Origin: Acidobacteriota bacterium
GTDB lineage: Bacteria; Acidobacteriota; Terriglobia; UBA7540
DNA: 8,434 nucleotides
Reading direction: 5' to 3'
Assembly: GCA_021827255.1 (NCBI GenBank)
Contig: JAKAWO010000126.1
Location: 1-8,434, forward strand
This document shows, piece by piece, positions 6,663 through 8,434 of this stretch; position 1 is the stretch's first letter, and the number at the start of each line of letters is the position of its first letter. The notes below the pieces were generated by a model. It was given only the letters and a program-made list of their open reading frames with translations. It searched no databases and was not told the origin of the DNA. Both the position numbers and the translations under genes were made by a program.

Positions 6663-7586
6663 TCAGCGAATCTTTGCCGTCGCGGTGGGAGCGTTCGGCG
6701 CAGGCGCTTTGGCGGACTCGCGCACGACCTCGATGAACACTTTGGCCGGCAAGGAAAGGTAGCGGTCGCGGCGATAGACCAGGCCCAGCTCGCGGTAAAT
6801 CTTCTGGCCCTCAATGGGGATCAGCTTCAGCACGCCCGCCGCCACCTCCGGCTGCGCGTAGGCGCGGTTGATGAAGGAGACGCCCAGCCCCGCCCCCACG
6901 AATTTCTTCTGCGTCTCCACGCTCGCCAGTTCCATCGAAATCTGCAAGTGGTCGCGGTAGTCACGCATCAGCCGGTCAATCACCATCCGCGTGTGCCCGG
7001 TCTTGGGCAGAATCAGCGGGTAGTGCGCGACCTCCTCGATGGTCACGCTCCGTTTTTTCGCCAGCGGGTGGTTCTTGGGCGCCACCGCCTGCACTTCGTC
7101 CCGGAACATCGGAATCACTTCCATGTTGTTGGCGGTTTGCGGCAGCGTCACGATGCCCAGATCCACCGCGCCTTCCTGGACCTTCTGCAGGATCTTGTGG
7201 CTAAAGTTCCGGTAGATGCTGATTTGCACCAGCGGATAAAGCTGCTTGAAGTTCGCAAACGTCTTGGGCAGGACGTAAAGGCAGGTCGCTTCATTGGCGC
7301 CGATAAACAGTTTCCCGCGCGGCGTCTGGTTCAGCTCGGCGATCGCTTGGAGCGCTTCCTGGTGCAATTGGAGAATTTTTTCGGCGTACCTTTTCAAAAT
7401 CTCGCCCGCCGGCGTCAGCAGAACCTTCTTGCCGCTCCGGTCAAACAGCTTCTCGCCGCATTCCTGCTCCAGGAGCCGCACCTGCGCGCTGATCGCCGGC
7501 TGCGTGCGGTAGATCTTCTCCGCCGCCCGCGAGAAGCTCTGCAGCTTCCCGACCTCCAAAAAGCTGGCTAGCTGGTCATAGTCCAT
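6663..7586 (-). CDS. LysR-family transcriptional regulator
   Basis: DNA-binding regulator of 307 residues, the usual LysR length. The N-terminal winged helix-turn-helix covers about residues 1-60, with the typical SFSRAAEKIYRTQPAISAQVRLLEQECGEKLFDRSGKKVLLTPAG pattern between 17 and 61. A linker helix (about 62-90) and a periplasmic-binding-like effector domain follow (about 91-290), with the characteristic GAVDLGIVTLP (139-149) and KKFVGAGLGVSFI (227-239). The C-terminal tail is Ala/Pro-rich. The effector pocket resembles the broad CysL/CbbR-like class, but the ligand cannot be assigned. It heads the lysC-thrC-ppc block on the same strand and may regulate it, or it may regulate itself and the distant divergent phosphoesterase. 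ATG at 7586 has no close Shine-Dalgarno (GGAAGG is about 18 bases away). Overlapping T-N11-A dyads lie 38-60 bp upstream, suggesting autoregulation. Confidence 0.93.
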   Translation of the reverse strand: MDYDQLASFLEVGKLQSFSRAAEKIYRTQPAISAQVRLLEQECGEKLFDRSGKKVLLTPAGEILKRYAEKILQLHQEALQAIAELNQTPRGKLFIGANEATCLYVLPKTFANFKQLYPLVQISIYRNFSHKILQKVQEGAVDLGIVTLPQTANNMEVIPMFRDEVQAVAPKNHPLAKKRSVTIEEVAHYPLILPKTGHTRMVIDRLMRDYRDHLQISMELASVETQKKFVGAGLGVSFINRAYAQPEVAAGVLKLIPIEGQKIYRELGLVYRRDRYLSLPAKVFIEVVRESAKAPAPNAPTATAKIR

Positions 7587-7611
7587 GGAATCACGACTGG
7601 CGAACCTTCCT

Positions 7612-7617
7612 ATTTTA
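7612..7617 (-). promoter_or_regulatory. Candidate -10 box of the LysR gene
   Basis: On the minus strand this reads TAAAAT, 26 bases before the LysR start codon. The -35 at 17-bp spacing (CTGATT, 7635-7640) matches consensus poorly, which fits an activator- or repressor-controlled promoter but does not prove one. It would overlap the dyads at 7624-7646. Confidence 0.35.
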
Positions 7618-7623
7618 CTCGAC

Positions 7624-7646
7624 TTATTCGGAATAATCAGGGATTA
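7624..7646. promoter_or_regulatory. Overlapping LysR-type (T-N11-A) operators
   Basis: Two perfect dyads share three bases: TTATTC-G-GAATAA (7624-7636) and TAATC-AGG-GATTA (7634-7646). Each is 13 bases long with the T-N11-A layout typical of LysR-family binding sites. They lie 38-60 bp upstream of the LysR start codon, at and above the candidate promoter, where autoregulatory sites of this family are usually found. Binding itself is inferred. Confidence 0.5.
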
Positions 7647-7649
7647 AAT

Positions 7650-7676
7650 TCGCCCACCTGTCGCCCACGTCGCCCG
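7650..7676. repeat. Short TCGCCC repeats
   Basis: TCGCCCAC at 7650-7657 and 7661-7668 and TCGCCCG at 7670-7676 repeat at 11- and 9-base spacing, immediately next to the T-N11-A dyads. They may be accessory protein contacts or chance in GC-rich DNA. Confidence 0.3.
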
Positions 7677-7741
7677 ATGAGCGCCGCGACCTGCTGCTTC
7701 TAGGTTCTGGCTCCAAGCCCTCCAGAGTCATGCTGAACCAC

Positions 7742-7756
7742 TGCCAAGCACTGGCA
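7742..7756. promoter_or_regulatory. Dyad TGCCA-N5-TGGCA
   Basis: A perfect 5-bp inverted repeat around a 5-base spacer in the middle of the intergenic region, about 155 bp from each flanking start codon. The form suits an operator for a dimeric regulator, but which regulator cannot be said. Confidence 0.3.
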
Positions 7757-7779
7757 AAACCGATTCAACAAGCCCCGGA

Positions 7780-7797
7780 CGGGCCAAACGCGGCCCG
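7780..7797. repeat. GC-rich hairpin in the intergenic region
   Basis: CGGGCC (7780-7785) and GGCCCG (7792-7797) pair perfectly around the loop AAACGC. There is no T-run on either side, so it is not a standard intrinsic terminator, and no gene ends here on either strand. Confidence 0.35.
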
Positions 7798-7890
7798 GGT
7801 GGCTCAGCGCAACAAAGAGCGCGCTCAAGTGTTATAAGGATCAAGGGCTCGAGATGCATGTTATCCTGTCGCTTCGGCAGCCGTGGGGGT

Positions 7891-7897
7891 GAAAGGG
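7891..7897 (+). promoter_or_regulatory. Ribosome binding site of the phosphoesterase
   Basis: GAAAGGG ends directly before the ATG at 7898 but lies 9 bases from the ATG at 7907, the better spacing. GGGGG at 7885-7889 could serve the ATG at 7898 with 8 bases. The second start would give a protein beginning MKKRHDD, a typical signal-peptide opening. Confidence 0.45.
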
Positions 7898-8434
7898 ATG
7901 GCAGTTATGAAAAAAAGGCACGACGATCGCCTGTGGGTAACGGCCACTTTAGCGATCTTGCTGGGCCTGGGAGCAATCGTGGGAGCCGTCGCCGGCCGGG
8001 CGGCTCCGAGTAAAAAGGCTGACCCGGTTAATCCGAGGAAAATTCCTCTCAACCACTTCATTTATATCATCCAGGAAAATCAATCCTTCGACCGGTACTT
8101 TGGAACTTATCCGGGGGTGAACGGCATCCCTAAAGGCGTCAAGCTGGCGTATCGCCCCGGCGGCCCGCCCGAGATCGCTCCATTTCACCTTCATGACACG
8201 GCCATTCCTCACGACCTGAACCACTCCTGGCAGGCGGCGCACACGGCCTACGATGGCGGCAAGATGGACGGCTTCCTTTGGGCCGAGTGGCCGCGCGCCC
8301 TGAACTATTACTGGGATCACAAGCCGGTTCCCCAGCCCAATCCCAAGCTGGTCATTCCGAAGCCACTGACCCCCGCGCAGCGCCGCCTGATGCGATTACG
8401 GCAACGGGCTTTGCGCGGCGTGGCCCAGCGGGGC
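7898..8434 (+). CDS. Exported phosphoesterase (phospholipase C / acid phosphatase superfamily), 5' part
   Basis: The first 179 residues of a protein cut by the window end. A basic n-region (KKRHDDR) and a hydrophobic stretch (about 12-32) ending in VAGRAA indicate a signal peptide or membrane anchor, so it should act outside the cytoplasm. The mature part starts with LNHFIYIIQENQSFDRYFGTYPGVNGIP (51-78), the N-terminal motif of the phosphoesterase family that includes bacterial phospholipases C and AcpA-type acid phosphatases; Glu60-Asn61 correspond to the metal ligands of that superfamily. PHDLNHSWQAAHTAYDGGKMDGF (104-126) is the second conserved block. Substrate (phospholipid, phosphomonoester or other) cannot be decided without the rest. 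Residues 141-179 are Pro- then Arg-rich and look like an insertion relative to phospholipase C. The reading frame is open to the last base. The start may instead be the ATG at 7907. Transcribed divergently from the LysR gene. Confidence 0.85.
   Translation, partial: MAVMKKRHDDRLWVTATLAILLGLGAIVGAVAGRAAPSKKADPVNPRKIPLNHFIYIIQENQSFDRYFGTYPGVNGIPKGVKLAYRPGGPPEIAPFHLHDTAIPHDLNHSWQAAHTAYDGGKMDGFLWAEWPRALNYYWDHKPVPQPNPKLVIPKPLTPAQRRLMRLRQRALRGVAQRG

Larger units (their letters stand above)
7587..7897. other. Intergenic region between divergent LysR and phosphoesterase genes
   Basis: A 311-bp stretch without a convincing gene. From left to right it holds a candidate -10 for the LysR gene (7612-7617), overlapping T-N11-A dyads (7624-7646), three short TCGCCC repeats (7650-7676), a TGCCA/TGGCA dyad (7742-7756), a GC-rich hairpin (7780-7797) and a small stem (CTGTCG/CGGCAG, 7866-7880) just before the phosphoesterase start. 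The left 65 bp are noticeably AT-rich compared with the genes, as expected for a promoter. Confidence 0.6.

Noticed and set aside
5352..6762. Open frames of 257 and 279 codons on the plus strand opposite lysC
   Set aside because: Both are antisense to intact kinase motifs and have low-complexity Arg/Ser/Ala or His-rich composition; shadows.
6573..7571. 332-codon open frame on the plus strand opposite the LysR gene
   Set aside because: It mirrors a well-conserved LysR gene, is rich in His, Arg, Leu and Gln, and shows no domain; a shadow frame.
7780..7797. Hairpin as an intrinsic terminator
   Set aside because: No T-run follows on either strand and no gene ends nearby; both flanking genes diverge from this region.
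7587..7897. A tRNA or other structured RNA gene in the divergent gap
   Set aside because: No cloverleaf, T-loop GTTCGANNC or 3' acceptor pairing could be found; only short local stems.
7949..8320. 123-codon minus-strand open frame opposite the phosphoesterase
   Set aside because: The plus strand carries the clear QENQSFDRYFGT and GGKMDGF motifs; the minus-strand frame has no recognisable domain.

Overview
The window reads as ordinary, GC-rich (roughly 60% by eye) bacterial chromosome carrying amino-acid metabolism genes. The protein flavour (PEP carboxylase with a KGGTIDRGGG loop, ThrA-type stand-alone aspartate kinase, secreted phosphoesterase with the QENQSFDRYFGT motif) suggests an Acidobacteriota-like or other deep-branching soil bacterium. 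That placement is inferred from impression, not from any search.

Layout: (1) 44-910, plus strand: proC, pyrroline-5-carboxylate reductase, convergent with the next block. (2) 1003-7586, minus strand, in transcription order: a LysR-type regulator, an aspartate kinase (lysC/thrA-like), threonine synthase (thrC) and PEP carboxylase (ppc). Gaps are short (39-111 bp), so one operon or a closely coupled cluster is likely. (3) 7587-7897: a 311-bp intergenic stretch with no convincing gene but several dyad symmetries, including two overlapping T-N11-A palindromes just upstream of the regulator. (4) 7898 to the window end, plus strand: the 5' part of an exported phosphoesterase (phospholipase C / acid phosphatase superfamily), cut by the window edge.

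The minus-strand block has a clear logic. Ppc makes oxaloacetate, the precursor of aspartate; the kinase phosphorylates aspartate, the committed step; ThrC performs the last step to threonine. The intermediate steps (asd, hom, thrB) are not in the window. The LysR gene at the head of the block, with candidate autoregulatory sites, is the obvious candidate controller, but its ligand cannot be read from the sequence. ProC belongs to proline synthesis and is not functionally tied to the block.

No mobile element, CRISPR array, rRNA or tRNA was seen. I did not find an evident new biological system. The best points for a second look are natural substitutions in PEP carboxylase (Ser at the position of the C-terminal Asn that contacts the aspartate inhibitor; Lys in the FHGRGG loop), the overlapping LysR-type dyads, and a foldable repeat-like spacer between lysC and thrC.
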